64,000 nt of DNA from Rariglobus hedericola (GTDB taxonomy: Bacteria; Verrucomicrobiota; Verrucomicrobiia; Opitutales; Opitutaceae). The stretch covers positions 2,046,001 to 2,110,000 of the forward strand of contig NZ_VMBG01000001.1 of the NCBI RefSeq assembly GCF_007559335.1, read 5' to 3'. The stretch's first letter is position 1, and each line of letters begins with the position of its first letter. The notes under the pieces were generated by a model. The model saw only the letters and a list, made by a program, of their open reading frames with translations. It was not told the DNA's origin and searched no databases. The position numbers were made by a program, and so were the translations under genes. This document shows positions 1 to 9,245 of the stretch, piece after piece.

Positions 1-295
1 GCACCGAGATCGGTTTCTCAACCATGACGTGCAGGCCGGCCTTGAGCGCGGCGATGCCGATCGTGGTATGATCATAGTGCGGAGTCGCGATGAGAATCGC
101 GTCAATGAGGCCGGAAGCCATCATCTCGGCGGCAGACGAGAAGCCCTTGACCTGCGGAACGCGGGCCAGCTTCGCGGGATCGGAATCCGCCACGGCGGTG
201 AGCTCGAGACGGCTGATTTTGCCGGCGAGAATTTGATTGGCGTGGGTCGAGCCCATGTTGCCAAGACCAACGATACCAATGCGAACTTTGCTCAT
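1..295 (-). CDS. Gfo/Idh/MocA-family oxidoreductase (partial, N-terminal 98 codons)
   Basis: The reverse strand from an ATG at 295 reads MSKVRIGIVGLGNMGSTHA, an N-terminal Rossmann motif (GxGxxG, residues 10-15), and continues to a typical 'HMVEKPIS' segment near the window edge. That Glu-Lys-Pro motif is the hallmark of Gfo/Idh/MocA dehydrogenases, which oxidise or reduce sugars and inositols with NAD(P). The C-terminal substrate domain is outside the window, so the substrate cannot be told. The gene is divergent from a LacI-type regulator, a common arrangement for sugar catabolism genes, so control by that regulator is a reasonable inference. Confidence 0.88.
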   Translation of the reverse strand, partial: MSKVRIGIVGLGNMGSTHANQILAGKISRLELTAVADSDPAKLARVPQVKGFSSAAEMMASGLIDAILIATPHYDHTTIGIAALKAGLHVMVEKPISV

Positions 296-412
296 GATGG
301 ATAGGTTGAAGAAAAACGAGAGGGGGAATAAAATGCCGTCTAGGGGAAAGGCAGAGTGCTATCGAAAATCTTGCCTTGGCGAGCGCGACGGCGAGTATCT
401 GCAAACAATTTC

Positions 413-1513
413 ATGGCCGACCCCATTCCTGCGATCCCCGCCAGAATCACCTTGAAGCAAGTCGCCGCCGAGGCCGGCGTGCACGTCTCCACGGCATGGC
501 GTGCGCTCAAAAACGACACCTACGTCGACCCCGTTAAACGCGCACACATCCGCGCAATCTCAACACGCCTCGGCTACGTGCCCGACCCGATGCTGACGGC
601 CCTCAGCCACTACCGGCGCAAGCAGCACACGCCGGCCTATCGTTCGACTTTTGCGTGGGTGCACACGTTCGCCGAAAAACACGGCTGGCAGGACTCGATT
701 CATCTCAAGGCTTACCACGAGGGCGCGACGGCGTTTGCCGCATCGATGGGTTACAAACTGGAGGAGTTCTGGCTGACTGAACCCAACCTGAGCCCAAAGC
801 GCGCACGCGAAGTCTTGCTCGCGCGAAATATCCGCGGGCTGATTTTCTGCCCGCAACCTTCGGCCAAAATGGAATTGAAACTGCCCGTCGAAGCGTTTGC
901 CGGCGTAGCGATTGGCTATTCGGTTGAGTCACCACGACTGCATGTCGTGGCCAATCACCAGCACAGCTCCACGCTCACGTGCCTGCGTGAGTTGTGCCGG
1001 AAGGGCCACAGTCGCATCGGCATGGTGAGCGCGTCGGAAACGCTGCGCCGCGCCGAGCATAACTTCGAGACGCCCTACTGCTTGTTTCGCGACGCCCAGG
1101 AAGATCATGCAAAGATTCCGCTCTTCATGATCGATGGCCGCGACGAGCCGGCCGTGGTCAACCCGTGGCGCGATCGCTTTCTCGCCTGGGTGGATAAATA
1201 CCGTCCCACCGCGATCGTCTCCACGGTATCGGAAGTGAAGACCTGGCTCGAGGGCGCGGGCTACGACGTCCCCGGCGATATCAGCATCGTGACGCTGTCG
1301 CGCATTTTTGATTCCGATTGGTCGGGCATCGACCAGCAGGAAAAGGAAATCGGCGCGCGCGCGGTGGAGTTGCTCATCAGCTTGTTTCAATCCGGCGAAC
1401 GCGGCGTGCCCGCAACACCCCTGCGCCTGCTCATCGAAGGTCGCTGGATCGAAAACGGCACGGTGAAAAAACTTGGTCCGCCGGTGACCGAACTACTGAA
1501 GCGGCTCTCGTAG
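413..1513 (+). CDS. LacI-family transcriptional regulator
   Basis: A 366-aa protein with a LacI helix-turn-helix at residues about 11-35 (ITLKQVAAEAGVHVSTAWRA) followed by a long periplasmic-binding-protein-like effector domain. The hinge region reads YVPDPMLTAL, a variant I associate with Verrucomicrobia LacI proteins. An ATG at 413 is preferred over an upstream GTG at 356, because the family begins only a few residues before the HTH. It probably represses or activates a sugar operon. The divergent oxidoreductase is the nearest candidate target, with 117 bp between the two starts. The ligand is unknown. Confidence 0.88.
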   Translation: MADPIPAIPARITLKQVAAEAGVHVSTAWRALKNDTYVDPVKRAHIRAISTRLGYVPDPMLTALSHYRRKQHTPAYRSTFAWVHTFAEKHGWQDSIHLKAYHEGATAFAASMGYKLEEFWLTEPNLSPKRAREVLLARNIRGLIFCPQPSAKMELKLPVEAFAGVAIGYSVESPRLHVVANHQHSSTLTCLRELCRKGHSRIGMVSASETLRRAEHNFETPYCLFRDAQEDHAKIPLFMIDGRDEPAVVNPWRDRFLAWVDKYRPTAIVSTVSEVKTWLEGAGYDVPGDISIVTLSRIFDSDWSGIDQQEKEIGARAVELLISLFQSGERGVPATPLRLLIEGRWIENGTVKKLGPPVTELLKRLS

Positions 1514-1517
1514 GCAC

Positions 1518-1550
1518 AAAAAAGCGCGTCCGGCATGGACGCGCTTTTTT
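1518..1550. terminator. Bidirectional rho-independent terminator (LacI gene / argG)
   Basis: AAAAAAGCGCGTCC and GGACGCGCTTTTTT form a stem with a short CGGCAT loop and a T-tract on both strands. It lies between the convergent ends of the regulator gene (1513) and argG (1577), and can serve both. Confidence 0.9.
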
Positions 1551-1576
1551 CATGCAGTAGTCGCTGCCCGTCCTGT

Positions 1577-2803
1577 TCAGACTTTCGGGCCACCCTGCGC
1601 CAGACTGCGGGCGCGGAGACGGAGGCCGTTAAGGCGGATAAAGCCGGTGGCGTCGCTCTGGTTATACCAGCTCTTCACACCTTCCATCGAAGCGATCTTG
1701 TCGTCGTAAAGTGAATACTTCGATTTGCGACCGACGGTGATGATGTTGCCCTTGTAGAGCTTGAGACGGACGGTGCCGGCAACGAATTTCTGACTCTCGT
1801 CAATCATGGCCTGAAGCATTTCGCGCTCAGGGGAGAACCAGAAGCCGTTATAAACAAGCTCGGCGTATTTCGGAATGAAACCGTCGCGAAGATGTTCAAC
1901 TTCGCGGTCAAGAGTGAGACTCTCGATTTGTTTGTGGGCCTGCATGAGGATCGTGCCGCCCGGGGTCTCATAGACGCCACGGCTCTTCATGCCGACAAAA
2001 CGGTTTTCAACGAGATCCACGCGGCCGATGCCGTGTTTGCCGCCGAGCTTGTTCAGGGTCTTGAGCACTTGCCCAGGGGTGAGCTTCTTGCCGTTGACGG
2101 CAACCGCATCGCCCTTGGCGAACTCAATCTCGACGTATTCAGGCTTGTCCGGCGCATCCTCAGGCGAGACGGAGAGTTTAAACATCTCCTTGTTGGCTTT
2201 GGTCGTCGGGTCGAACCACGGATCCTCGAGGATGCCCGCCTCGTAGGAAATATGGAGGAGGTTACGATCCATCGAATAGGGCTTTTTGAGCGAGGCTTCG
2301 ACCGGGATCTTGTGCTTGGCGCAGTAGGCGATCATCTCGGCGCGACCGGGGAACTCGGCGCGGTAGTTCTCCATCTTCCAAGGGGCGATGATGTCGAGAT
2401 CGGGGGCGAGCGCCATGTAGGTGAGCTCGAAACGGCACTGGTCGTTGCCCTTGCCGGTGGCACCGTGGGCAACCGTATCCGCTTTTTCCTTACGGGCGAT
2501 TTCAACCTGGGCCTTGGCGATGAGCGGGCGGGCGATGGAGGTGCCGAGGTAATACTGGCCTTCGTAGACCGCGTTGGCGCGGATCATCGGGTAGATGTAG
2601 TTCGTGGCGAACTCCTCGACCAGATCGAGGGTGTAGTGCTTGGAAGCACCGGTGGCCTTCGCCTTCTTATCGAGGCCCTTGAGTTCCTCTTCCTGGCCGA
2701 CGTCGGCCGCGAAAGTGATGATCTCCGCATCGTAGGTTTCCTTGAGCCACTTGACGATGACGGAGGTGTCGAGACCACCCGAGTAAGCGAGAACGATTTT
2801 CAT
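1577..2803 (-). CDS. argG: Argininosuccinate synthase
   Basis: A 408-aa enzyme that joins citrulline and aspartate with ATP to form argininosuccinate. The N-terminus [14 protein letters not shown] carries the PP-loop ATP-binding motif (SGGLDTS). Further hallmarks are [13 protein letters not shown] and [13 protein letters not shown]. The ATG at 2803 is chosen because it starts exactly at the family N-terminus; the frame stays open upstream but the extra 88 residues look non-coding. The gene is separated from the argBDF operon by a prepilin-like gene on the other strand, so it probably has its own promoter in the 170-bp gap before 2973. Confidence 0.97.
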   Translation of the reverse strand: MKIVLAYSGGLDTSVIVKWLKETYDAEIITFAADVGQEEELKGLDKKAKATGASKHYTLDLVEEFATNYIYPMIRANAVYEGQYYLGTSIARPLIAKAQVEIARKEKADTVAHGATGKGNDQCRFELTYMALAPDLDIIAPWKMENYRAEFPGRAEMIAYCAKHKIPVEASLKKPYSMDRNLLHISYEAGILEDPWFDPTTKANKEMFKLSVSPEDAPDKPEYVEIEFAKGDAVAVNGKKLTPGQVLKTLNKLGGKHGIGRVDLVENRFVGMKSRGVYETPGGTILMQAHKQIESLTLDREVEHLRDGFIPKYAELVYNGFWFSPEREMLQAMIDESQKFVAGTVRLKLYKGNIITVGRKSKYSLYDDKIASMEGVKSWYNQSDATGFIRLNGLRLRARSLAQGGPKV

Positions 2804-2972
2804 GGTAAAAGAGGAAGCGGTTGTGAGCCACCGCACGCAGCTGCGCAAAGCAAAACAGAGCCGTAACCATCCTGTCTCAATCCACCGCCCTACCCGCCGC
2901 CAAGAACTCCATGAATAACACCGATGTAAAAATGGCGTAAAAAGTGCTTCTACCAGAAAGCCCGTTCCGAGC

Positions 2973-3446
2973 ATGCGTTCTCCTTCACGCCCCACTCTTT
3001 CCGCCGCCGGATTTACCCTGCTGGAGATCATGGTGGTCGTGACGATGATCGGCCTGCTGTGTGCCATCGCGGTTCCGGCCTACCGCAAATTACAGCGTCG
3101 CAGTGTTAATACATTAACGAGCAATGAACTGCGGGTCGCCTCCGGAGCGTTGGAATATTATGTGACCGATAAAGGCATCTGGCCGCCCGATGGCGATGGC
3201 GGCATACCAGCCGAGCTTATCGGCTACCTGCCTCCACCTGATCGCTGGAATAAACCGACGCCGATAGGCGGATCCTGGTCTTGGTCCATCAACACCGACG
3301 GAGCCGCCGCGGCCCTGCGCATCAATAATTTTACGGCTCTGGATGATCAGATCGCGGCTATTGATCAGATGATCGACAACGGCGACACCTCCAGCGGCAC
3401 GTTATTCCGTTCCGGCCAGTCGCTGATCTACGTTTTGCAACAATAG
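2973..3446 (+). CDS. Prepilin-type N-terminal cleavage/methylation domain protein (pseudopilin-like)
   Basis: A 157-aa protein with a short basic leader and the type IV prepilin peptidase site [11 protein letters not shown] (Gly at residue 14, Phe +1, Glu +5), followed by one hydrophobic helix. The rest is a small globular domain with '[12 protein letters not shown]' and '[12 protein letters not shown]', as in GspG/GspH-like pseudopilins common in Verrucomicrobia and Planctomycetes. It would be processed by PilD and sit in the inner membrane or a pseudopilus. No other type II secretion or pilus genes are nearby. It lies alone between argF and argG on the opposite strand. Confidence 0.85.
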   Translation: MRSPSRPTLSAAGFTLLEIMVVVTMIGLLCAIAVPAYRKLQRRSVNTLTSNELRVASGALEYYVTDKGIWPPDGDGGIPAELIGYLPPPDRWNKPTPIGGSWSWSINTDGAAAALRINNFTALDDQIAAIDQMIDNGDTSSGTLFRSGQSLIYVLQQ

Positions 3447-3480
3447 ACCAGCAGTCCTGAAAACAGCGCGCCGCGCCCTA

Positions 3481-4461
3481 TCAGCCGCGAGCCTGATTGG
3501 ACGCCAGAGTGGCCATGATGGCCTTCTGAATGTGCAGCCGGTTTTCCGCCTGATCAAAAATGATCGAGCGTGGATTATCCAAGACCTCCTGGCTGACTTC
3601 CTCGCCTGGATGGGCCGGCAGGCAGTGCATGAACCACGCGTCCGGCTTGGCGGCAGCGAAGACCTCGGCCGTGACGGCATAAGGCGACATTTGCGCGATG
3701 CGCTGCTTGGTCTCCTCTTCCTTGCCCATGCTCACCCATACGTCGGTGTAAACGACGTCGGCATCCTTCACCGCCTCGAGCGGATCGGTCGTGAAATGGT
3801 AATCCTTGGCGAGCCCCTCCTGCTTGAGCAGCGCATCGATTTCGGGCGACGGCTCGAAGCCTTTGGGGCCGGAGAGCGAGATCTTCATTCCGAAGAGCGC
3901 CGCACCGAGGATCCAGGAGTTGGCCATATTGCAGGCCGTATCGCCCAAGAACGCGATCTTGCGACCTTTGAGCGAACCGAGGAGATCGCCGCCCTTTGGC
4001 GCCCAGCGTTCGGCCAGCGTAAAGGCATCCGTGTAAATCTGGCACGGGTGCAGAAAATCCGTCAGCGCATTGATCACCGGAATGGTGCCGCTGGCCGCGA
4101 GACGCTCGACTTCGGCGTGTTCGTAGGTGCGAACGATCAAGCCGTGCACAAACCGCGAAAGCACCTTGGCCGTGTCCTCAACCGACTCACCACGGCCCAG
4201 TTGGATGTCGTTCTTGTTCAGGAAAAGCGGATTGCCGCCGAGTTCGTGAACACCGACTTCAAAGGACACACGTGTGCGCGTGGAAGACTTCGAAAAGATC
4301 AGCGCCCACGTCTGATGCTGAAGCACCGGGGGCGTATGACGACCCCGCTTGGCTTTAAGGTCACGTGCCAGCGCGAAAACTTCCGCCACTTCGTGTGGCT
4401 TGAAGTCGGTCTCTTTGAGGAAGTGCTTCATGAAAAAAATGAAGCGGACAGGCTTGGCCAT
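3481..4461 (-). CDS. argF: Ornithine carbamoyltransferase
   Basis: Makes citrulline from ornithine and carbamoyl phosphate. The protein has the carbamoyl-phosphate motif SSTRTR, and the ornithine-side signature FMHCLPAHPGEE, which separates it from aspartate carbamoyltransferase. Two starts are possible. The ATG at 4461 has a good Shine-Dalgarno AGGAG eight bases upstream and gives a 326-aa protein. The ATG at 4431 gives the bare KHFLKETDF start with no visible ribosome site. I chose 4461. It is the last gene of argB-argD-argF, 39 bp after argD. Confidence 0.95.
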   Translation of the reverse strand: MAKPVRFIFFMKHFLKETDFKPHEVAEVFALARDLKAKRGRHTPPVLQHQTWALIFSKSSTRTRVSFEVGVHELGGNPLFLNKNDIQLGRGESVEDTAKVLSRFVHGLIVRTYEHAEVERLAASGTIPVINALTDFLHPCQIYTDAFTLAERWAPKGGDLLGSLKGRKIAFLGDTACNMANSWILGAALFGMKISLSGPKGFEPSPEIDALLKQEGLAKDYHFTTDPLEAVKDADVVYTDVWVSMGKEEETKQRIAQMSPYAVTAEVFAAAKPDAWFMHCLPAHPGEEVSQEVLDNPRSIIFDQAENRLHIQKAIMATLASNQARG

Positions 4462-4500
4462 TCGCTCCGCTCCTACGAGAGCAAAATACAGGCCGCTTGT

Positions 4501-5724
4501 TTACTTTTTCGCGACAAACACCGAGCGCAGAATCTCGACGGAACTCGCGAGCTCGTCAGCCGTTGCATTGAGCGGAGGCAGGAGCCGAATCACATTGCCG
4601 CCAGCGGAGGGCACGAGCAGGCCCGCATCACGCAACGCCGCGACATACGGAGCCGGATCACTGGCCAGCTGAATGCCCACCATGAAGCCACGTCCGCGCA
4701 CGCCCAGCACTTGCGCCGGAAAATCCGTCGCCAGTTCCGTTAAGGCCTCGATCCACGATCCGCTTGCGCGGCTAACCTGCTCCATGAGCTTCTCCTTCTC
4801 GATCACGTCGAGCACGGCAAGCGCCGCGGCACAGGCCAGCGGAGTGCCGCCAAACGTCGTGCCATGCATGCCCGGCTGGAAGAGATCAGCCGCTTTTTCG
4901 CCGATCCAGATCGCGCCGATCGGGAAACCGCCGCCCAGCCCCTTGGCCATGCCGATCGCATCCGGACGCACTCCGGCATGCTCGTAGGCAAAAAACTTTC
5001 CTGTGCGACCCACACCGCACTGCACTTCGTCGAGCATGAGCAGGAGATTGTGCTGGTTGCACAGTTTGCGCAGGCCCAGCAGGAACTCGGTCGTGGCGGA
5101 ATTCACGCCGCCTTCGCCTTGGATCGTCTCGACAAAAATCGCCGCGGTCTGGTCGTCGATCAACGCCTCGAACGAGGCGAGATTGTTGAGTTCGCCGAAT
5201 GCGAAACCGGGCACAAGCGGACGAAATCCTTTCTGGATTTTTTCCTGCGGGGTCGCACTCATGCCGCCAAACGTGCGGCCGTGAAATGCGCTCTTCGCGC
5301 AGATCACTTTGTAGCACTTGCCCTCTTCGCCACCGGCCTTGGTCGCACCATGCAAACGCGCGAGCTTGAGCAGACCTTCGTTGGCCTCGGCTCCGCTGTT
5401 ACAGAAAAATACCCGGCCCGGTCCGGCATAGCCGACGAGACGGCGTGCGAGTTCGCCTTGGTTCGGATTGCGGAAAAGGTTGCTCGTGTGAATCAGCTCG
5501 CCGGCCTGGCGCTGCACCGAGGCCACCCAATGCGGATGGCAATGCCCGAGCGCGCTCACCGCGATGCCCGAGGTGAAATCGAGGAACTTGCCGCCCTGGT
5601 CATCCCAGACATGCGAGCCGCTGCCGCGCACGAGCGTGAGCGCGGGGCGTCCGTAGTTTTTCAGAACGTGCGCGTCGTAGAGATCGGCCGTGCTGGTGCG
5701 AACGACATCGGGGCGGTTGCTCAT
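4501..5724 (-). CDS. argD: Acetylornithine aminotransferase
   Basis: A 407-aa class III PLP aminotransferase. Visible hallmarks are FLDFTSGIAVSALGHCHP, the phosphate-binding NSGAEANE, the Asp pair region LLLMLDEVQCGVGRTG, and the lysine of GMAKGLGGGFPIGA. It converts N-acetylglutamate semialdehyde to N-acetylornithine. The context (argB seven bases upstream, argF downstream) makes the arginine role secure over gabT-like paralogues. The ATG at 5724 was preferred to an 11-residue longer version. Confidence 0.95.
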   Translation of the reverse strand: MSNRPDVVRTSTADLYDAHVLKNYGRPALTLVRGSGSHVWDDQGGKFLDFTSGIAVSALGHCHPHWVASVQRQAGELIHTSNLFRNPNQGELARRLVGYAGPGRVFFCNSGAEANEGLLKLARLHGATKAGGEEGKCYKVICAKSAFHGRTFGGMSATPQEKIQKGFRPLVPGFAFGELNNLASFEALIDDQTAAIFVETIQGEGGVNSATTEFLLGLRKLCNQHNLLLMLDEVQCGVGRTGKFFAYEHAGVRPDAIGMAKGLGGGFPIGAIWIGEKAADLFQPGMHGTTFGGTPLACAAALAVLDVIEKEKLMEQVSRASGSWIEALTELATDFPAQVLGVRGRGFMVGIQLASDPAPYVAALRDAGLLVPSAGGNVIRLLPPLNATADELASSVEILRSVFVAKK

Positions 5725-5731
5725 GGCTGAA

Positions 5732-6616
5732 TCAACCGTGCACGATCTCCGTGCCAATGCCGGAGTCGGTGAAAATTTCCATCAACAACGAATGCGACTG
5801 GCGCCCGTCGATGAAGTGGACGCGCTGCACGCCCTCTTGAAGCGCGCGCACGGCGCTCATGACTTTCGGGCGCATGCCCTTGTCGATGACACCCCTCTTC
5901 TTGAGGTCGTCCACTTGGGAAATTTTGAGCGTGGAAATCAGCGACTCCGGATCCGACGGATTCGAAAGCAGGCCGGGGACGTCGCTCATGTAAACGAGGC
6001 GGCGGGCGCGCAGGGCACTGGCCACGCGGCCGGCAACCAGGTCGGCATTCACGTTGTAAGGTTTGCCGTCGAGCCCTTCGGCCACCGGCGAGATCACCGG
6101 AACGTTGCCGTCGGCGATTTCCTTTTTGATGAGCTTCACCTTCACCTCGGTGACTTCGCCCACATAGCCGAGATCAACGGCGTTGCCATTGTCGTCAACG
6201 AGCAGCTTTTCGCACACGAGCACGCTGTCGCCGGCGAGCCCCTTGGGCTTGGCCTTGGCCAGCGAAATGGCATCGCACACGTCCTTGTTCACAACTTCAT
6301 CGAGCGTCTTCTTGACGATCTGCACGCTGGCCTCGTCGGTGATGCGCATGCCATTGGGCGCGAACTGCGATTTCAAGCCCGAGGCTTCGAGCGCCTTGGT
6401 GATCGCTTTGCCACCGCCATGGACAACGACGACGTTGATGCCCACGGCTGCGAGGAACGCGATGTCGTAGGCCACGCGGTTGCGCACCGCGGGATCTGGG
6501 TCGTCCATAAAGCTGCCGCCGTATTTGACTACGAAGGTCGAGCCGCGAAAATCTTGGATGTAAGGCAGGGCTTCTAGGAGCACCTTCGCCTTGGTGGTGA
6601 TTTCAGTTACGTTCAC
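5732..6616 (-). CDS. argB: Acetylglutamate kinase
   Basis: A 294-aa amino acid kinase that phosphorylates N-acetylglutamate. It shows the N-terminal [11 protein letters not shown] loop and [15 protein letters not shown], both typical of ArgB, and [12 protein letters not shown] near the C-terminus. It has the N-terminal helix (residues 1-20) found in arginine-inhibited hexameric forms, so feedback inhibition is plausible but not proven. It is first in the argB-argD-argF operon and divergent from argJ with 148 bp between starts. Confidence 0.96.
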   Translation of the reverse strand: MNVTEITTKAKVLLEALPYIQDFRGSTFVVKYGGSFMDDPDPAVRNRVAYDIAFLAAVGINVVVVHGGGKAITKALEASGLKSQFAPNGMRITDEASVQIVKKTLDEVVNKDVCDAISLAKAKPKGLAGDSVLVCEKLLVDDNGNAVDLGYVGEVTEVKVKLIKKEIADGNVPVISPVAEGLDGKPYNVNADLVAGRVASALRARRLVYMSDVPGLLSNPSDPESLISTLKISQVDDLKKRGVIDKGMRPKVMSAVRALQEGVQRVHFIDGRQSHSLLMEIFTDSGIGTEIVHG

Positions 6617-6764
6617 TTATCGGTGTTGGAGTAAACACGGGTAAATCACGCGTGGCCGGCATTTCCATCTTATTTCTCAACCCGACGCGGGAATTAACGC
6701 CTTCGGCACGCGCCAATCAAAGAATCGGCTTCACTCCGCGCGCCGTCGCGCCACTTCTGAACGC

Positions 6765-8081
6765 GTGCCCAGCACCGCCCTTTCCTTCTCTTCCCGTGAC
6801 GAACATCGTGCGTGGCTCGCCACGCAATCCGCCCTGCCACTCGGCTTCCGCGTGGGCACGGCACGCTTCGACTTCATGCCCAAGGAAGCACCCAAGCCCG
6901 CGAAGATGACGCTCACGCTCATCGCGTTGGATAAACCCACGCCGGACTTCGCCGCCATGTTCACCAAAAACGCCTTCCCCGGCGCCCCCGTGATCGTCGG
7001 CCGCCAGCGCCTCGATGAACCCCTGCTCGGCGCGATCATCGTTAATAATAAAATTTCCAACGTGTGCGCGCCCGGTGGCGTCGAAACCTCGGAACGCGTG
7101 TGCGTCGAGACGGCAAAACTCCTCGGCCTCCCCGCGACCGCTGTGCTGCCGAGTTCCACCGGTGTGATTGGCTGGGGCCTGCCGGCCGACGACATCGTGG
7201 CGAATCTGCCCAAAGCCGCCGCCGCGCTCGCCGCCGGTTCGATCATGCCCGCCGCCGAAGGCATCGTGACGACTGATCTTTACCCCAAAGTCCGCAGCGC
7301 CGCCGTCGGCGCGGGCCGCATCGTCGGCATCGCCAAGGGCGCGGGCATGATCGAGCCCAACATGGCGACGATGCTCGTTTACATCCTCACCGATCTCGCC
7401 GTGCCGCGGGACACGTTGCGCGCACTGCTTACGAAGACGGTCAACGCCAGCTTCAATCGCATCAGTATCGACAGCGATACCAGCACCTCGGACACCGTTG
7501 CCCTCGTCTCGTCGAGCCTCGTGCCCTGCGATGACCTCGCCGCGTTCGAAAACGCACTCGCGCTTGTGTGCCGCGACCTCGCCGAAGACGTCGTGCGCAA
7601 TGGCGAAGGCGTGCGTCACGTAATCCGCGTCGAGGTGAAAAATGCCGCGACCGCCTCGCTCGCTTGCGCGCTCGGCAAGGCGATCGTGAACGCGCCGCTC
7701 TTCAAATGCGCCGTCGCCGGTAACGATCCGAATGTCGGCCGCCTCGTGCAGGCCATTGGTAAACACGTCGGCGCGCATGCACCCGAAACCGATCTTTCCA
7801 AGCTGCGTGCAAGCATCGGCGGCATCGAGATTTTCGCCAAGGGTGCGTTCCGGCTGAATCCGGAAAAAGAAACCGCACTGGTCGCCCACTTGAAAAATGC
7901 GGAACTTTACACGAGCAAGCCGTCCGCCGATGGCGTGTTCGCCGCGACGGTGGATTATCCGCCGCACGAACGCTGCGTGGAGATCGAGGTCGACCTCGGG
8001 AGCGGTCACGCCGCAGCCACGATTTTTGGTGGCGACCTCACACATGAATACGTGAGTGAGAACGCGGATTACCGGAGCTGA
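6765..8081 (+). CDS. argJ: Bifunctional glutamate N-acetyltransferase / amino-acid acetyltransferase
   Basis: A 438-aa ArgJ with a GTG start. The self-cleavage region reads KGAGMIEPNMATML, with predicted cleavage between Ala201 and Thr202 to give alpha and beta chains; the Thr becomes the nucleophile. SSTGVIGWGLP (130-140) forms the oxyanion-hole region. It recycles the acetyl group from acetylornithine to glutamate, so this organism uses the cyclic route. No argA-like gene is in view. It is divergent from argB, and the shared 148-bp gap is the likely control region for the pathway. Confidence 0.95.
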   Translation: MPSTALSFSSRDEHRAWLATQSALPLGFRVGTARFDFMPKEAPKPAKMTLTLIALDKPTPDFAAMFTKNAFPGAPVIVGRQRLDEPLLGAIIVNNKISNVCAPGGVETSERVCVETAKLLGLPATAVLPSSTGVIGWGLPADDIVANLPKAAAALAAGSIMPAAEGIVTTDLYPKVRSAAVGAGRIVGIAKGAGMIEPNMATMLVYILTDLAVPRDTLRALLTKTVNASFNRISIDSDTSTSDTVALVSSSLVPCDDLAAFENALALVCRDLAEDVVRNGEGVRHVIRVEVKNAATASLACALGKAIVNAPLFKCAVAGNDPNVGRLVQAIGKHVGAHAPETDLSKLRASIGGIEIFAKGAFRLNPEKETALVAHLKNAELYTSKPSADGVFAATVDYPPHERCVEIEVDLGSGHAAATIFGGDLTHEYVSENADYRS

Positions 8082-8102
8082 TCCTCCCAAAACGGCGGCG
8101 AA

Positions 8103-8213
8103 TTTAACGCAGAGGCGCAGAGGACGCGGAGACACGCAAAGCACGGACGCGCTGTTGTCGCCGCGTGCGTCTTTCTTGAGTCTCTGCACCTCTGCGTCTC
8201 TGCGTTAAAACCT
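8103..8213. repeat. Inverted pair of dispersed 'TTAACGCAGAGGCGCAGAGG' repeats
   Basis: The argJ-rpsI gap holds one copy starting TTAACGCAGAGGCGCAGAGG at 8103 and a second, inverted copy ending TCTGCGTTAAAACCTC at about 8213. Their outer ends are complementary, so the whole could fold as a long hairpin. Related copies lie at 19667-19747 and 49772-49803. All three sites are intergenic. Confidence 0.75.
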
Positions 8214-8228
8214 CTTTCGCTCTAGGCA

Positions 8229-8263
8229 CAAAAAATCCGCCCTCTTTTGAAGGGCGGATTTTG
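8229..8263 (-). terminator. Rho-independent terminator of rplM-rpsI
   Basis: AAAATCCGCCCT and AGGGCGGATTTT pair around a CTTTTGA-type loop. The run of A residues on the + strand gives a T-tract on the minus strand, just past the rpsI stop at 8281. Confidence 0.88.
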
Positions 8264-8280
8264 AAAACGTTCCTGACAGC

Positions 8281-8679
8281 TTAGCGCTTCGAGAACTGGA
8301 AACGCTTGCGGGCGCCGGGCTGACCGGGCTTCTTGCGCTCTTTTTCGCGCGGGTCGCGCTTGAGGTGGCCGGCCTTTTTGAGGGCGGCGCGAAGCTCGGG
8401 ATTGAGCTTCTGGAGGGCGCGGGCGATACCGTGGGCGGTCGCACCAGCCTGGCCGGTGACACCACCGCCGGCAACGTTGACGTCAACGTCAACCTTGTCG
8501 CGGAGCTCAACAGTTAGCAGGGGGCGGAAAGCCTGCTTCGAGAAGTTCTCGTGGGAGAAATAGGTGTCGAAGTCGCTGCCGTTGGCAGTGAGCTTACCGG
8601 TGCCTTCAGAGAGGCGAACGCGGGCAGTGGAGGTCTTGCGACGGCCGGTGCCGAGATAGATGGTCTTTTCAGCGCTCAT
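8281..8679 (-). CDS. rpsI: 30S ribosomal protein S9
   Basis: A 132-aa protein of full family length. It has the S9 signature [19 protein letters not shown] and the C-terminal tail ending RKRFQFSKR, which reaches the P-site tRNA. It starts five bases after the rplM stop, the usual L13-S9 operon, and is followed by a terminator. Confidence 0.98.
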   Translation of the reverse strand: MSAEKTIYLGTGRRKTSTARVRLSEGTGKLTANGSDFDTYFSHENFSKQAFRPLLTVELRDKVDVDVNVAGGGVTGQAGATAHGIARALQKLNPELRAALKKAGHLKRDPREKERKKPGQPGARKRFQFSKR

Positions 8680-8684
8680 GGTAA

Positions 8685-9113
8685 TCAGACGGAGGTCTTA
8701 ACGGGGCTCTGGGCCTCGTGGGTGTGGTTCGGGCCGGCGAACACGCGGAGCTTGGTGAGCATGTCACGGGCAATGCGGTTCTTCGGCAGCATGCCTTTGA
8801 CGGCGTGCTCGATGATGAAGGCCGGATTCTTCTCACGCATCTGCTGCATGGTCTTGTAGCTCTCGCCACCGACGAAACCCGAGAAGAACATATACTTGTT
8901 CTGCTCTTCCTTCTTGCCGGTCAGGACGACCTTCTCGGCGTTAATGATGACAACGAAGTCGCCGGTATCGACGCTCGGGGTGTAGGAAGCTTTATGGCGG
9001 CCGCGGATAAGGTTGGCGGCTTTGACCGCGAGACGGCCAAGGACGGCGCCCTCGGCATCGATAAGATGCCATTTGGCTTGCACAGTCTCTTTTTTGGCGA
9101 GGAACGTTTTCAT
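8685..9113 (-). CDS. rplM: 50S ribosomal protein L13
   Basis: A 142-aa protein with the L13 start [20 protein letters not shown], followed by [20 protein letters not shown] and the [13 protein letters not shown] segment. It is the first gene of the rplM-rpsI operon. Length and motifs match the family. Confidence 0.98.
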   Translation of the reverse strand: MKTFLAKKETVQAKWHLIDAEGAVLGRLAVKAANLIRGRHKASYTPSVDTGDFVVIINAEKVVLTGKKEEQNKYMFFSGFVGGESYKTMQQMREKNPAFIIEHAVKGMLPKNRIARDMLTKLRVFAGPNHTHEAQSPVKTSV

Positions 9114-9177
9114 GAGAAAAGAGGCGGATTGCGAAGGTTTGCCCGAGAGGTGTCAACCCCTCTTTTGGCCTTGTGAA

Positions 9178-9214
9178 CAAAAAACCCGCCCTGCCGTTGC
9201 CGGCAGGACGGGCC
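9178..9214 (-). terminator. Rho-independent terminator of the porin gene
   Basis: On the minus strand CCCGTCCTGCCG and CGGCAGGGCGGG pair around a GCAA loop (one G-T pair), followed by TTTTTTG. It lies 30 bp past the porin stop at 9246 and ahead of rplM. Confidence 0.85.
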
Positions 9215-9245
9215 CGAGGGTTTTCGATCCGTGAATCGATCCAGA

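Noticed and set aside
2810-2972. Possible ArgR box (TGAATAACA) before argG
   Set aside because: Only one half-site resembles the E. coli consensus and no inverted partner is present.
6717-8189. A 490-codon minus-strand frame opposite argJ
   Set aside because: argJ carries all its catalytic motifs on the plus strand; the reverse frame is low complexity.
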